A stretch of 64,000 bases of DNA. Origin: Vibrio sp. ES.051 (lineage in GTDB: Bacteria > Pseudomonadota > Gammaproteobacteria > Enterobacterales > Vibrionaceae). This document shows, piece by piece, positions 45,746 to 56,144 of this stretch. The position numbers and the translations under genes were made by a program. The notes below the pieces were generated by a model. It made no database searches, had not been told where the DNA came from, and was given only the letters and a program-made list of their open reading frames with translations. Location: positions 1 to 64,000 of the forward strand of contig NZ_PDJL01000002.1 of NCBI RefSeq assembly GCF_002563795.1. The letters run 5' to 3'. The stretch's first letter is position 1. Each line of letters opens with the position of its first letter.

Positions 45746-46927
45746 TTAGTCACTTTGCACTAAAGCTAATGCTTTACGAGAGACTTCATGAGCCGCTTTA
45801 GTCAGGTTTTGCTTCTCTAGTGTGTCAGCTAAGAACGCGTAATCAGAGACGTCTGACCGAAGTTTCAAAGCAACTTCAAAGTGCTCTTGAGCTTCTTTCC
45901 ACTTCGCTTGGCGGAAATAGAAGTGCGCTAATGCGCTATGCGCTGCGGCGTTATCTGGCTCTTTCTTCACTACTCCCTCTAAGAAAACCACGACAGGGTG
46001 GATATCTGGCAGGTTTAGATCTGGCAGTAGTTGATAAAGCTCAGGAGCCGGTTGTTTTTTCAATGCTTCTTTTAGCACAGTAAAGGCTTCAGCATCCGCT
46101 TTGCGAGCGATAAGCTCACGAGCAAAGCATGCGATAAGGGCTGTCTCTTGCTTCATTTTACGCGACAAGCCATTCCAATGAGATATGAGCCCTTCACTGC
46201 CCTGTTGTTGTGCCACCTCGTGCATTAAACCGCATTGTGCTTTTTGTATCAATTCTGCTTGCTCTTCTTCCGTTATCAATTTCGCTTTAGTTAGCTGAGG
46301 CATTAGATCGATCAGTGGTTGCCAAAGCTTTAACTGCATATAGGTGGTTTTTAGCAAGTTCAAAACTATCGAATTGTTAGCATACTGACCTTTTAGAGAT
46401 TGCAAAGTATCAAAAGCCGCTTCGAACTCGTTATCGCGAATAAACTGTTTCGCACGAGTTAATTCAACCGCGAGGTGAGCGTTTTTTTGTTGGCTAGCTA
46501 AGTCGAGGTAGTGATCACGTTTGGCTTTATCGCCTTGACCTTGTGCCGCTTCAGAAGCGACCAAATAACATAATAGAGGCATATCGTGGTGATTTGCCCA
46601 GCGTGTTACTTTTTTTTCTGCCCCTTTCCAATCGCCCTCAAGTAATTTGATAATCCCTTCATTGGTGTATCGACGTGAATGACGCATTTTGCGCACGCTG
46701 AAGTAGTTCCATGTACTTGAGCTTGCATAGATAAGTTTCTTAATTAAATATTCAAGCAGAAATAGGCCAGCAAGCGCAGCGATAACGAAAACAACTAAAG
46801 TCGTTACACTCATCTCGATCGTTTTTCCGGCGATGGAGATCAATACATAGCCTTGTTGACCAGAGAATTGAGTACCAACAAATAGGCCTGCGCCTAGAAC
46901 AACAAACAGGAAAATAAAACGAACCAT
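45746..46927 (-). CDS. hemY: HemY, TPR-containing inner-membrane protein
   Basis: 393 aa. Two N-terminal membrane helices (residues ~2-20 and ~41-63) are followed by cytosolic tetratricopeptide-like helices. The C-terminal AAHSALAHFYFRQAKWKEAQEHFEVAL is a clear TPR. It belongs to the proteobacterial HemY family of the hemCDXY operon (not the HemY protoporphyrinogen oxidase of Firmicutes). A role in late haem metabolism is suggested by context only. Its start overlaps the hemX stop. Confidence 0.93.
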   Translation of the reverse strand: MVRFIFLFVVLGAGLFVGTQFSGQQGYVLISIAGKTIEMSVTTLVVFVIAALAGLFLLEYLIKKLIYASSSTWNYFSVRKMRHSRRYTNEGIIKLLEGDWKGAEKKVTRWANHHDMPLLCYLVASEAAQGQGDKAKRDHYLDLASQQKNAHLAVELTRAKQFIRDNEFEAAFDTLQSLKGQYANNSIVLNLLKTTYMQLKLWQPLIDLMPQLTKAKLITEEEQAELIQKAQCGLMHEVAQQQGSEGLISHWNGLSRKMKQETALIACFARELIARKADAEAFTVLKEALKKQPAPELYQLLPDLNLPDIHPVVVFLEGVVKKEPDNAAAHSALAHFYFRQAKWKEAQEHFEVALKLRSDVSDYAFLADTLEKQNLTKAAHEVSRKALALVQSD

Positions 46928-48123
46928 TATTTACCCTCCATACCTGTCATTGTGGTGACTTCACGACGTAAGCGCTCACGAATGACATCGGAAAGTTGAG
47001 ACTGGCTGTGCAGTTTTGTTGGGTATTCCACCTGAATATTTTGCTGACTCAATTGGTTGATGGTTTTATTGAACTCCTTCACCGAGTTATCTTCTTGGTT
47101 AAAGAACGCCAATGCCCATTTATCGGCTGTTTTTAAAGAGGTAGTGTAAATTTCGCCTTGTTCTTGATAGACGGCTTTGATGGCGGTTTCCAGCTTCGCT
47201 TTAATGTTTTCTTTTAGGTAAAAATGCTGAGTTGGAGAGAGCAGTGGGATAGCATTGCTCTCTCGAGTACGAAAGGTAATGAAGTTCTCTGAGAAGTCTT
47301 TCAACGAGGTCATTAGGTTATCTTGCCAGTTGGCAATATTTTCAGACACTTCGTTTTTCTCGACGACTTTTGCTTCTGGAAGCAGTGCATTCGCGAGCGG
47401 CAGATTGTCTACTTGTTGTTGTAGAGCGGTCAAACGTAGCACAAGACCGTCTCGGTCAATCAAAGGGATGGTGCGAAGTTTGGTGATGTCGTTGGCCATC
47501 GCTTTGCGCAGTGTCACTAAGCTAGGGTCATTGAGTGCGGCAATACGTTGATCCGCACTTTCCATTAATTGGGTCGCGCTTTCAACGTCATGCTCAAGGA
47601 ACAATTTACGACCCGCGAGTTTGACTAAATAGTCGGCTTCTGCCAGTAGCCAGTCATTTGGTCGACGACCTTTCACGTCTGCCATTGCCAGTTGCAGGCT
47701 TTCAATGCTTTTTTGCTGCTGACCAAGAATGACTTCGGTTTGATGTGTTACCGATGTTGTTTTTTCAATGGTTTCTTTTTTTACCTGAGTCAACTCTTGC
47801 TGCATTGAAGCTTGCGTTTGTTTTATCTGCTTTTGAAGTTGAGCAATTTTGGCTTGATAATCGGTTTGTTGCTGATGAAGTTTGTACGCTAGGCCGCCAC
47901 CAAAAATAATAGATAGGATGATAGCCACAGTACCAAGTTTAACGCCGCGCTTGCCTTGTTTTTCTTCAAACTCAGTTTTTTTTGGTGTATCAGCAATTTT
48001 AGGGGACTCTTTTTCCGGTTCTGGCTCCTGTTTCGCTACGTCTTTTTCAGCTAGCGCTGCCGAGGAAGTTTCTTCGGAAAGGTTTTTATCGTTATTTTTT
48101 TGGTCGTTATTTTTACTTGTCAT
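46927..48123 (-). CDS. hemX: HemX, membrane-anchored coiled-coil protein
   Basis: 398 aa from ATG 48123, with AGGATATAGG upstream. The frame is open further into hemD but that part is not family-like. A charged, disordered N-terminus is followed by one membrane helix (residues ~62-80), a coiled coil (IAQLQKQIKQTQASMQQELTQ region) and a periplasmic DUF513 domain. It is often annotated as uroporphyrinogen-III C-methyltransferase, but it has no methyltransferase motifs. It lies 17 nt after hemD. Confidence 0.92.
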   Translation of the reverse strand: MTSKNNDQKNNDKNLSEETSSAALAEKDVAKQEPEPEKESPKIADTPKKTEFEEKQGKRGVKLGTVAIILSIIFGGGLAYKLHQQQTDYQAKIAQLQKQIKQTQASMQQELTQVKKETIEKTTSVTHQTEVILGQQQKSIESLQLAMADVKGRRPNDWLLAEADYLVKLAGRKLFLEHDVESATQLMESADQRIAALNDPSLVTLRKAMANDITKLRTIPLIDRDGLVLRLTALQQQVDNLPLANALLPEAKVVEKNEVSENIANWQDNLMTSLKDFSENFITFRTRESNAIPLLSPTQHFYLKENIKAKLETAIKAVYQEQGEIYTTSLKTADKWALAFFNQEDNSVKEFNKTINQLSQQNIQVEYPTKLHSQSQLSDVIRERLRREVTTMTGMEGK

Positions 48124-48140
48124 GCCTATATCCTGTGTAG

Positions 48141-48869
48141 CTAGGGCTGGAGAGCAGCCAGTAATTCTTGATTGGATGCGCTTCCTGTGCATCTCACTCG
48201 AGTGAACCCCCGTTGAATTGCGATATCAGCAATGCGTTGACTGGGGATATACAACCTTTGTTGATTAAGCCAAGTCAATTGTTCTGACGTTAATTGGCGG
48301 CACAAATAATCCAGTTGCTCACCACTCGTGACGATGATCTGGTTAATTTGCAGATTTTTCCATAGTGAGATACAGCTTACTGGATCGAATGGGATGAATT
48401 CTCTCTTGTAAGTCTCACTATAGTGAACTTTTGCTCCACGTTTCATCAATGCATCTTTAATCAGCTCTCTCCCTCCGTTACCACGAAGAATGAGAACCTG
48501 TTGTTGTGCCACATTGTTGAGCTCTGGTAGTCGCAATAAATGTTCACTATCACTGACTTGGGGATAGTGTACTTTCTGTTGAGTGCATTTGCTTAAATAG
48601 TGTGCTGTTTTTTGACCAACGGCAAGGTAAATAGCCTGTTTCGGCCATGATGCTCCGTGACTTGTTAAGATTTGTTGTGCACATTGCACCGCATGTCGAC
48701 TGACCGCGATAACGATTTGAGCTTGGGGAAGGTGCTGAGATAGGTGCGTATCCGTGAGATCGGTAACGATGTCGATCAGCGGATGGTGATGTGCAGAAAT
48801 GCCGTGCCTTTCGAGCAGAGAGCAAAGCGCAGTGCCTTGCTCTCCCGGCCGAGTGACCAACACTGCCAT
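48141..48869 (-). CDS. hemD: Uroporphyrinogen-III synthase HemD
   Basis: 242 aa, the two-lobed HemD fold. The enzyme closes and inverts hydroxymethylbilane to uroporphyrinogen III. It is a weakly conserved family. Supporting features are VTRPGEQG at the N-terminus, ILRGNGGRELIKDALMKRGAKVHYSETYKR in the middle, and IIVTSGEQLDYL. It begins 3 nt after hemC, as in E. coli. Confidence 0.94.
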   Translation of the reverse strand: MAVLVTRPGEQGTALCSLLERHGISAHHHPLIDIVTDLTDTHLSQHLPQAQIVIAVSRHAVQCAQQILTSHGASWPKQAIYLAVGQKTAHYLSKCTQQKVHYPQVSDSEHLLRLPELNNVAQQQVLILRGNGGRELIKDALMKRGAKVHYSETYKREFIPFDPVSCISLWKNLQINQIIVTSGEQLDYLCRQLTSEQLTWLNQQRLYIPSQRIADIAIQRGFTRVRCTGSASNQELLAALQP

Positions 48870-48871
48870 GA

Positions 48872-49810
48872 TTATTCGTGATCTGCGTACAGCTTAGCTA
48901 AAATTTCACGAGCGCCGTTTTCGAGTAGCTGGTTGCCCAGCTGAACGCCCAAGGTTTCGCCATCTTTACGGTGGCCACGAATTTCACCTCGTACAATTTT
49001 GCTGCCATCAGGCTCACCGACCAGTGCACGTAACCAAATGTCATCACCATTAAGCAGAGCATAACTGCCAATGGGTACCTGACAGCCGCCTTCTAGGGTC
49101 AGATTCATTGCACGCTCACACAAGACGCGATCGACTGTATCTGGGTGATTAAGTGGCTCAAGTAGCTTCAGCAGTCGTTCGTCGTTGAGTCGGCACTCAA
49201 TACCCACTGCACCTTGGCCGACCGCAGGCAATGATTGCTCGGGCTCGATAAGGCTGCGAATTCGTTCTTCCAGTTTCAAACGCTTTAGGCCAGCCGCTGC
49301 AAGAATAATGGCGTCGTATTGACCGGCATCCAGTTTACCAAGGCGAGTTCCAACATTACCACGTAGCTCTTTAATAATGATGTCTGGACGGTATTCTTTC
49401 AGTTGGCACTGACGACGCAAACTGCATGTCCCGACAATAGCACCTTGAGGTAGGTCATCAATGTTGCTGTAGGTATTAGAAACAAAAGCATCGCGTGGGT
49501 CTTCTCGTTCACAAATGGTCACGAGCCCAAGCCCTTCAGGGAAGTCAACTGGCACGTCTTTCATCGAATGGACGGCAAGGTCTGCGCGGCCCTCTAACAT
49601 TGCGACTTCCAATTCTTTAACGAACAAGCCTTTACCACCCACTTTGGCCAGTGGAGTATCTAAAATCACGTCACCTTTGGTCACCATAGTTACTAACTCG
49701 ACTTCTAAACCAGGGTGAGCGGCTTGAAGGGCATCTTTAACAAAATAAGCTTGCCACAAAGCAAGCGGGCTTTTTCGAGTTGCAATGCGAATAGGTGTGG
49801 ATTGTGTCAT
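48872..49810 (-). CDS. hemC: Porphobilinogen deaminase HemC
   Basis: 312 aa. The enzyme polymerises four porphobilinogens to hydroxymethylbilane. The dipyrromethane cofactor is attached at Cys243 in EGGCQVPIG. Other motifs are [20 protein letters not shown] (with the catalytic Asp in the SMKD loop) and [11 protein letters not shown]. It is the first gene of the leftward hemCDXY operon and is divergent from cyaA, an arrangement shared with E. coli. Confidence 0.98.
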   Translation of the reverse strand: MTQSTPIRIATRKSPLALWQAYFVKDALQAAHPGLEVELVTMVTKGDVILDTPLAKVGGKGLFVKELEVAMLEGRADLAVHSMKDVPVDFPEGLGLVTICEREDPRDAFVSNTYSNIDDLPQGAIVGTCSLRRQCQLKEYRPDIIIKELRGNVGTRLGKLDAGQYDAIILAAAGLKRLKLEERIRSLIEPEQSLPAVGQGAVGIECRLNDERLLKLLEPLNHPDTVDRVLCERAMNLTLEGGCQVPIGSYALLNGDDIWLRALVGEPDGSKIVRGEIRGHRKDGETLGVQLGNQLLENGAREILAKLYADHE

Positions 49811-49928
49811 GATCTTCTCAATGCTGTTTGGATTTGGGTTTATCCTACCATTCTCACCAAGAAATGCTTACTGTTAGTTGGTTATCTCCGAATAGTATGA
49901 ATGGGATAACATGACGTTATGAAAATAG

Positions 49929-49944
49929 TGTGACTGGATTCTCA
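49929..49944. promoter_or_regulatory. Possible upstream CRP site in the hemC-cyaA gap
   Basis: TGTGACTGGATTCTCA matches TGTGA-N6-TCACA with one mismatch. It lies about 120 nt before hemC and 210 nt before cyaA, so it could serve either. Confidence 0.45.
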
Positions 49945-50054
49945 ATTAGACTAAGGACTATTATTAGTAATAGGCATTACAAGCGACACTACCGCGCGGC
50001 CTATTTTGTGACTAAAGTATGGTTTTGGAACCGAAGCGATTCACAGAGCGAAAC

Positions 50055-50090
50055 TTTACCCATACTAATAAAAGTGTTAAATTGATCACG
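50055..50090 (+). promoter_or_regulatory. cyaA promoter with overlapping CRP site
   Basis: TTTACC (50055-50060) and TTAAAT (50077-50082) with a 16-nt spacer form a plausible promoter. The CRP-type site TGTTAAATTGATCACG (50075-50090) covers the -10. The same segment GTGTTAAATTGATCACGTTTT is the known CRP operator of E. coli cyaA, by memory, and there it mediates repression. Feedback repression by CRP-cAMP is therefore likely here. Confidence 0.75.
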
Positions 50091-50154
50091 TTTTTAAGCC
50101 GTATTGGTTTAAAACGTCAGCAGATTTCCGTGATTGTTCAACCAAGGATTTACC

Positions 50155-52689
50155 TTGCAGGCTTACACCCATAAAATCATTCAGCGATTAGATAATTTGA
50201 ACCAGCAGCGAATTGATCGCGCGCTGGCGCTTATGGATGCGCAAAGCCAGCAAGTGTTCCACTTGATTCCTGCTTTGTTCAACTACAACCATCCTGTTAT
50301 TCCTGGTTACTACGACGCCGACGTCCCGTTTGGGGTGCTCGGGCTTGAGCTGAATAACATCCAACAGCAATTCATTGATGATACTCAATTGGCTATTGGC
50401 CAGCCGTTAAAGACGGCAGATGCGCCAGCTATACTTGGGTTGTACACGATGGGCAGCACCTCGTCGATTGGTCAAAGTACGTCAAGTGATTTAGATATTT
50501 GGGTCTGTATTTCACCAGAGATGGATTGTGACGAGCGTGAACTGTTGACCAACAAATGCTTGCTGATCACCGATTGGGCACAAAGCCAAGGTGTTGAAGC
50601 AAACTTCTTTTTGATGGATGAAGATCGTTTTCGTAGCAATCACTCGGAAGAGATGACCGGTGATAACTGCGGCTCTTCTCAACATCTCCTTTTGCTTGAT
50701 GAATTTTATCGCAGCGCAGTTCGTATCGCCGGACAGCGTTTGCTATGGCAAATTGTGCCGCCAGAAATGGAAGAGTGTTACGACGAGTACGTTTCACAGC
50801 TTTGTCGCGATGGCTACATCGACTGTAGTGATTGGATCGACTTTGGTAAACTGCATCGCATTCCTGCTGAAGAATACTTTGGTTCGAACTTGTGGCAGTT
50901 ATATAAAAGTATCGATTCGCCCTACAAATCGGTACTAAAAGCGATTTTGCTGGAAGCTTACTCGTGGGAATACCCACATACCCAATTATTAAGTATTGAT
51001 ACCAAGCGTCGTTTCTTTGCTCATGAGCCCGATCTCTATGGCATGGACGCGTATTACTTGATGTTGGAAAAAGTGACGCGTTACCTAGAACGTATTCAGG
51101 ATTACACACGGCTGGATTTGGTACGTCGTTGTTTCTACCTCAAAACCCATGAAAAGCTTTCTCGTGAACCGGATGTCGGATCGGTTGCATGGCGTCGTGC
51201 GGCGCTCAGCGACATGATCGCGAAATGGAATTGGGATGAAAGTGTGGTGGCGGAATTAGATGACCGCCGTAACTGGAAGGTTGAGCAGGTAACCAAGGTG
51301 CATCATGCGCTGCTTGATGCGTTGATGCAGAGTTATCGAAACCTTATCCAATTTGCCCGTCGTAACGACATTACATCGGCCATCAGCCCACAAGATATCA
51401 GCATTCTGGCGCGCAAGCTGTATGCGGCATTTGAAGTATTGCCCGGTAAAGTAACATTGCTTAACCCACAGATTTCGCCTGATTTACATGAGCCGGATTT
51501 GAGCTTCATTGAAGTGAAAGAAGGCAGTGCGAATAAGTCTGGCTGGTATCTTTACAAACAGCCATTGATTGCACACCGGATTATGGGTCAACCATACCTA
51601 GAGCATCATGAATACTTAAGTAAACTGGTGTCGTGGGCATTTTTTAATGGGCTGATCACTGAATCAACCCGTTTGCATGCTGTCGTACGCGAAGCGCAGC
51701 TGGATATCGATAAGTTCTATCAAATGGTGAGTGACCTACGTAATACCTTTGCATTGCGTAAGCGCCGCCCAACAATGCAAGCGTTAGGAAGCCCATGTGA
51801 AATCAGTCAGCTTGCGATGTTCATTAACTTTGAAAGCGATCCGACCACGGAATTATCTGGTCGTTCACTTAAAGTGGATGTAAAAAACACCGATATTTTC
51901 AGTTTTAGTTCTCAGCATAAGAACTTGGTCGGCAGTGTCGACTTGGTTTATCGCAACTCATGGCATGAAGTGCGAACACTGCACTTTAAAGGCGAAACGG
52001 CAATACTGGATGCATTGAAAACCATTTTGGGCAAGATGCACCAAGACGCACTCCCTCCTGAGTCGGTGGATGTATTTTGTTACGCCAAGAACATGCGCGG
52101 TGTGATGCGTAATATGGTGTACCAGCTATTAGCAGAGTGTATCGATTTACGTTTGAAGCCGGTAGAGCAAGAGAAACGTCGCCGCTTTAAAGCGATGCGC
52201 CTTGGTAATCAAACCTACGGTTTGTTCTTCGAGCGTCGCGGTGTATCAGTACAGAAACTGGAAAACTCCATCGATTTCTACCGCAGCATCTCGACCAATA
52301 AATTACAAGGCTCGCCATTGTTAATGCTGGATAGAGAGAAAGAGTATCAGATGCCGGAAGCAGTGGATGGGTTTGCCAGTGAAGGCTTGGTGCAGTTCTT
52401 CTTTGAAGACAACGATAACGATGGCGGTTTCAACATTTATGTATTGGATGAGTCGAACCAAGTCGAGGTTTATCACCAGTTCAGTGGCTCGAAAGATGAG
52501 ATGATCTCGTCAGTGAACAGTTTCTATACTTCGGTGAAAGGTGAGAGTCGTGTCGCCTCTAAGTTTATTAACTTCAACTTACCGCAGTACTACCAAATTA
52601 TTCATCCTAAAGAGGGGAATGCTTACATTATTCCTTATCGCAATGACGCTTGTTCGCCTCGTCGTCCGACGAAAGCAATCAATGCTTAA
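50155..52689 (+). CDS. cyaA: Class I adenylate cyclase CyaA
   Basis: 844 aa. Makes cAMP, the CRP ligand. TTG 50155 is chosen as start. AAGGAT precedes it and family homology begins at QAYTHKIIQRLD. E. coli cyaA also uses TTG. The catalytic N-terminal half has the nucleotidyltransferase signature GSTSSIGQSTSSDLDIWVC (near residues 105-123). The C-terminal half is regulatory and in enterics responds to the glucose PTS. It is divergent from hemC and convergent with cyaY. Confidence 0.97.
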   Translation: MQAYTHKIIQRLDNLNQQRIDRALALMDAQSQQVFHLIPALFNYNHPVIPGYYDADVPFGVLGLELNNIQQQFIDDTQLAIGQPLKTADAPAILGLYTMGSTSSIGQSTSSDLDIWVCISPEMDCDERELLTNKCLLITDWAQSQGVEANFFLMDEDRFRSNHSEEMTGDNCGSSQHLLLLDEFYRSAVRIAGQRLLWQIVPPEMEECYDEYVSQLCRDGYIDCSDWIDFGKLHRIPAEEYFGSNLWQLYKSIDSPYKSVLKAILLEAYSWEYPHTQLLSIDTKRRFFAHEPDLYGMDAYYLMLEKVTRYLERIQDYTRLDLVRRCFYLKTHEKLSREPDVGSVAWRRAALSDMIAKWNWDESVVAELDDRRNWKVEQVTKVHHALLDALMQSYRNLIQFARRNDITSAISPQDISILARKLYAAFEVLPGKVTLLNPQISPDLHEPDLSFIEVKEGSANKSGWYLYKQPLIAHRIMGQPYLEHHEYLSKLVSWAFFNGLITESTRLHAVVREAQLDIDKFYQMVSDLRNTFALRKRRPTMQALGSPCEISQLAMFINFESDPTTELSGRSLKVDVKNTDIFSFSSQHKNLVGSVDLVYRNSWHEVRTLHFKGETAILDALKTILGKMHQDALPPESVDVFCYAKNMRGVMRNMVYQLLAECIDLRLKPVEQEKRRRFKAMRLGNQTYGLFFERRGVSVQKLENSIDFYRSISTNKLQGSPLLMLDREKEYQMPEAVDGFASEGLVQFFFEDNDNDGGFNIYVLDESNQVEVYHQFSGSKDEMISSVNSFYTSVKGESRVASKFINFNLPQYYQIIHPKEGNAYIIPYRNDACSPRRPTKAINA

Positions 52690-52707
52690 AAGCATGGACG
52701 ATTAAAT

Positions 52708-52737
52708 ACACCAAGAACACATCAGTGCTCTTGGTGT
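52708..52737. terminator. Hairpin between cyaA and cyaY
   Basis: Stem ACACCAAGA/TCTTGGTGT with a 12-nt loop, between convergent genes. T-runs are short. Confidence 0.55.
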
Positions 52738-52758
52738 TTGGGTGAGGATGGAGAAGCA

Positions 52759-53073
52759 TCACGCCCAATCAATGGCTTCGCCAGCGTGTTTTTCACACTC
52801 TTGTTTGACCATCTCAAACAGCTCCATACCTGTCTTTGAACAGATCCATTTGTCTTCAATAAGCTTGAAGTGGAAACCACCCGATTTTGATGCCAACCAA
52901 ATCTCATGCATCGGCTCTTGGCGGTTAATGATGATCTGGCTGCGGTCTTCAAACTCTAATGTCATGACATTGCCAGACACCTCAAAATCGATGTCTGCGC
53001 CTGAATCATCGATGGATTCTTCGATGAGTTGCATCTGCGCATCCACCAGTTGATGAAATTCAGTATCGTTCAT
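52759..53073 (-). CDS. cyaY: Frataxin-like protein CyaY
   Basis: 104 aa, alpha-beta frataxin fold. The acidic first helix (EESIDDSGADIDFE) is the iron-binding ridge, and the beta-sheet has IIINRQEPMHEIWLASKSGGFHF. CyaY binds IscS and tunes iron-sulfur cluster assembly. It is divergent from lptM-lysA, as in E. coli. Confidence 0.96.
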   Translation of the reverse strand: MNDTEFHQLVDAQMQLIEESIDDSGADIDFEVSGNVMTLEFEDRSQIIINRQEPMHEIWLASKSGGFHFKLIEDKWICSKTGMELFEMVKQECEKHAGEAIDWA

Positions 53074-53147
53074 CCGTCTATCCTATTGCTTTTCCTGAGT
53101 GTGGTGCGATTATAGGGGGCATTGATTCAATAATCACGATATGCGAA

Positions 53148-53264
53148 ATGAAAAAATTAGTTACTGTGTTGTTTGTGATGATTTCCGCGGCGTTAGCGGG
53201 ATGTGGCCAATCTGGTTCACTATACATTCCAGACGACACTCAACAGAATGAGCAATCACAATAA
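53148..53264 (+). CDS. lptM: LptM (YifL) small lipoprotein
   Basis: A 38-aa lipoprotein starting MKKLVTVLFVM with lipobox LAGC and lipidated Cys19, then GQSGSLYIP, the conserved core of LptM. In E. coli LptM binds the LptD-LptE translocon and helps its oxidative maturation. It is 61 nt upstream of lysA, the conserved position of this gene, and divergent from cyaY. Confidence 0.9.
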   Translation: MKKLVTVLFVMISAALAGCGQSGSLYIPDDTQQNEQSQ

Positions 53265-53324
53265 TAACCGCACCTTAGGGTGAAATCAGGGTACAGCAGT
53301 CGAATAAAATAAGGGAAGCGAATT

Positions 53325-54578
53325 TTGGATTACTTCAACTATCAGGATGATGGCCAGCTTTGGGCCGAAGACGTCCCACTTCAAGCTCTGGCCGAGCAAT
53401 ATGGCACTCCTCTTTACGTATACTCTAGAGCCACGTTAGAGCGCCATTGGAAGGCGTTTGATAGTGCCGTGGGTCAGCATCCTCATCTGGTTTGTTATGC
53501 CGTTAAAGCCAACTCAAACCTAGGGGTATTGAATGCGCTGGCACGCTTAGGGTCAGGTTTCGATATCGTGTCGGGGGGGGAACTCGAACGTGTGATAGCT
53601 GCTGGTGGTGAGCCGAAAAAAGTCGTGTTCTCTGGCGTTGGTAAAACCGCAGCAGAAATGAAACGTGCGCTGGAGTTAGGGATTAAGTGCTTCAACGTCG
53701 AATCTGAACCCGAGCTTGAACGCTTGAACAAAGTGGCAGGCGAACTGGGTGTGATGGCACCGATTTCATTGCGTATTAACCCTGATGTCGACGCACAAAC
53801 ACACCCTTATATTTCGACAGGCCTTCGCGATAATAAATTTGGCATTGCATTTGAACGTGCGCCAGAGGTATACCAATTCGCGCAGAGTTTGCCAAATTTG
53901 AATGTGCAAGGTATCGACTGTCACATCGGCTCACAGCTCACGAACATCGAGCCGTTTATCGACGCGACCGATCGTTTGCTGACCCTGATTGATGATTTAA
54001 AAGCGCAAGGTATCAATATTCGTCACCTTGATGTTGGTGGTGGCCTTGGCGTGGTATACCGAGATGAGCTGCCGCCTCAGCCTTCAGATTACGCGAAAGC
54101 GCTGCTAGGCCGGCTTGATAATCACCAAGACCTAGAGCTCATTTTCGAGCCAGGTCGTGCGATAGCTGCGAACGCGGGTATCTTGTTAACGCGTGTTGAA
54201 TTTTTAAAACACACCGAACACAAGAACTTCGCCATTATTGATGCCGCCATGAATGACTTGATGCGTCCTGCACTATACCAAGCATGGCAAGATATCGTGC
54301 CCGTTTCACCGCGCGGGGGTGACGTGAAGACTTACGATTTGGTTGGCCCTATTTGTGAAACGGGCGACTTCTTGGGTAAAGATCGCGCACTCGCTTTGCA
54401 AGAAGGTGATCTACTCGCGGTTCGTTCAGCGGGTGCCTATGGTTTCGTGATGTCTTCGAACTACAATACTCGTACCCGAGCGGCGGAAGTGATGGTGGAT
54501 GGTAAGCAGAGCCACCTTGTTCGCCAGCGTGAAGAGCTGACCAGTTTGTGGCAGCTGGAACAGATTCTACCGGAGTAA
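53325..54578 (+). CDS. lysA: Diaminopimelate decarboxylase LysA
   Basis: 417 aa from a TTG start with AAGGGA upstream. It is a fold-III PLP enzyme for the last step of lysine synthesis. The PLP lysine is Lys61 in CYAVKANSN. The HIGSQ, GGGLGV and EPGRA motifs and the C-terminal [11 protein letters not shown] with the substrate-binding Cys are present. It lies 10 nt upstream of dapF, so the two successive users of diaminopimelate are co-expressed. Confidence 0.98.
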   Translation: MDYFNYQDDGQLWAEDVPLQALAEQYGTPLYVYSRATLERHWKAFDSAVGQHPHLVCYAVKANSNLGVLNALARLGSGFDIVSGGELERVIAAGGEPKKVVFSGVGKTAAEMKRALELGIKCFNVESEPELERLNKVAGELGVMAPISLRINPDVDAQTHPYISTGLRDNKFGIAFERAPEVYQFAQSLPNLNVQGIDCHIGSQLTNIEPFIDATDRLLTLIDDLKAQGINIRHLDVGGGLGVVYRDELPPQPSDYAKALLGRLDNHQDLELIFEPGRAIAANAGILLTRVEFLKHTEHKNFAIIDAAMNDLMRPALYQAWQDIVPVSPRGGDVKTYDLVGPICETGDFLGKDRALALQEGDLLAVRSAGAYGFVMSSNYNTRTRAAEVMVDGKQSHLVRQREELTSLWQLEQILPE

Positions 54579-54588
54579 CACACACAAA

Positions 54589-55419
54589 ATGCATTTCCAC
54601 TTTTCCAAAATGCACGGTTTGGGCAATGACTTTATGATTGTCGACTGTATTACCCAAAACGTGTTTTTCTCGCAAGACTTGATCCGTCGTTTGGCGAATC
54701 GTCATACCGGGGTCGGCTTTGACCAATTGCTCGTGGTTGAGGCGCCATATGATCCAGAAACCGACTTCCATTATCGTATTTTTAATGCGGATGGCAGTGA
54801 AGTTGAGCAGTGTGGGAACGGCGCTCGTTGTTTTGCTCGGTTTGTCCGCTTGAAAGGACTAACCAATAAATACAGCATCAGCGTCAGTACCAAGAGAGGC
54901 AAGATGACTCTCAACATCGAGGATGACGGGGACGTGACGGTCAACATGGGGGTGCCAGAGTTCGAGCCGAATAAAATTCCTTTCAAGGCCAAACAGAAAG
55001 AGAAAACCTACATCATGCGTGCTGGCGACAAAACTCTGTTTTGTGGTGCCGTGAACATGGGTAACCCGCATGTCGTAACGGTTGTGGATGATGTGGATAC
55101 TGCCGATGTCGATACGTTAGGCCCGTTACTCGAATCTCACGAACGTTTCCCTGAACGCGTCAATGCCGGTTTTATGCAAATCGTAAGTCGCAATCAGATT
55201 CGCTTGCGTGTTTATGAACGTGGTGCGGGTGAAACTCAAGCTTGCGGTAGCGGTGCTTGTGGCGCGGTTGCGGTGGGGATCTTGCAAGGCTTGCTGGATG
55301 AGAATGTGACGGTTTCTCTGCCTGGAGGAGAGCTGCGTATTGCATGGCAAGGTCCAGGGAAGCCGCTGTTTATGACTGGCCCAACAACACACGTGTTTGA
55401 TGGTCAATTATCATGTTAG
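54589..55419 (+). CDS. dapF: Diaminopimelate epimerase DapF
   Basis: 276 aa, PLP-independent racemase that makes meso-diaminopimelate for lysine and peptidoglycan. The two catalytic cysteines are Cys75 (EQCGNGARC) and Cys219 (ACGSGACGA). Length is typical (274-276). The gene overlaps the DUF484 gene by 7 nt. Confidence 0.98.
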   Translation: MHFHFSKMHGLGNDFMIVDCITQNVFFSQDLIRRLANRHTGVGFDQLLVVEAPYDPETDFHYRIFNADGSEVEQCGNGARCFARFVRLKGLTNKYSISVSTKRGKMTLNIEDDGDVTVNMGVPEFEPNKIPFKAKQKEKTYIMRAGDKTLFCGAVNMGNPHVVTVVDDVDTADVDTLGPLLESHERFPERVNAGFMQIVSRNQIRLRVYERGAGETQACGSGACGAVAVGILQGLLDENVTVSLPGGELRIAWQGPGKPLFMTGPTTHVFDGQLSC

Positions 55420-56144
55420 TGGAAGAAAAAGGAAACGGTTTGTCTCAAATAGAAGCCGATGCATTAACGGCGGAAGTGGTTGCCGATTACCTTAAAGATC
55501 ACCCTGATTTTTTTGTCCAGCGTCCAGAATTAGTGGATCGTTTGTCGTTTCCGCATCGTGATTTGGGCGCGATTTCTCTGGTTCATATTCAAATGAACCG
55601 CCAACGTCAGCGCATTGAAGAGCTGGAAGAAGAAATTACGACCTTGATGTCGCTTGCAGCCAATAATGATCGCACGTTTTACGAGTTTATGGATTTACAG
55701 GGGCTGATTCTAAAATGCGGTGACTTCAAACAAGTCATTCACGCTATCGAAGAGAAAGCCCAAGCGCTGGGCTTGCGCGCCTTTGTGCGATTGTTTAGCC
55801 AATGTGACGCATCGAGCCAATTGAGCAAAGAAAACTACCAACGTTTTGCGACCACTCATTTAAACGGAAAAGAGGCGTATTTAGGCCGTCTACGCAAAGT
55901 CGACCGTGAAGCTTTGTTCGGCGACATGAAAGTGCCTGAAATGGGATCGTATGTGGTCCTGCCGTTAGTCAAACAGCAGACGCTTGGGGTATTGGTCTTC
56001 TCGAGCGAAGATGGTGGTCATTTTCAACCAGAGATGGACACCTTGTTTTTACGTCACCTATCATTAATCGTGGCACATCTCGCTCAAACACTGGTATGGC
56101 AAAGTTACGATGACGACAACGCCCAACACTCCTCTGCCAAATAG
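55413..56144 (+). CDS. DUF484 family protein (YigA-like)
   Basis: 243 aa. The conserved N-terminal motif [26 protein letters not shown] and a following coiled coil ([20 protein letters not shown]) lead into a GAF-like domain. The family is always found between dapF and xerC. Function is unknown, though a GAF fold suggests ligand sensing. It overlaps both neighbours, which points to tight translational coupling. Confidence 0.92.
   Translation: MLVEEKGNGLSQIEADALTAEVVADYLKDHPDFFVQRPELVDRLSFPHRDLGAISLVHIQMNRQRQRIEELEEEITTLMSLAANNDRTFYEFMDLQGLILKCGDFKQVIHAIEEKAQALGLRAFVRLFSQCDASSQLSKENYQRFATTHLNGKEAYLGRLRKVDREALFGDMKVPEMGSYVVLPLVKQQTLGVLVFSSEDGGHFQPEMDTLFLRHLSLIVAHLAQTLVWQSYDDDNAQHSSAK

Noticed and set aside
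54349..54771. 140-codon minus-strand frame across lysA-dapF
   Set aside because: Antisense shadow of two well-supported genes.
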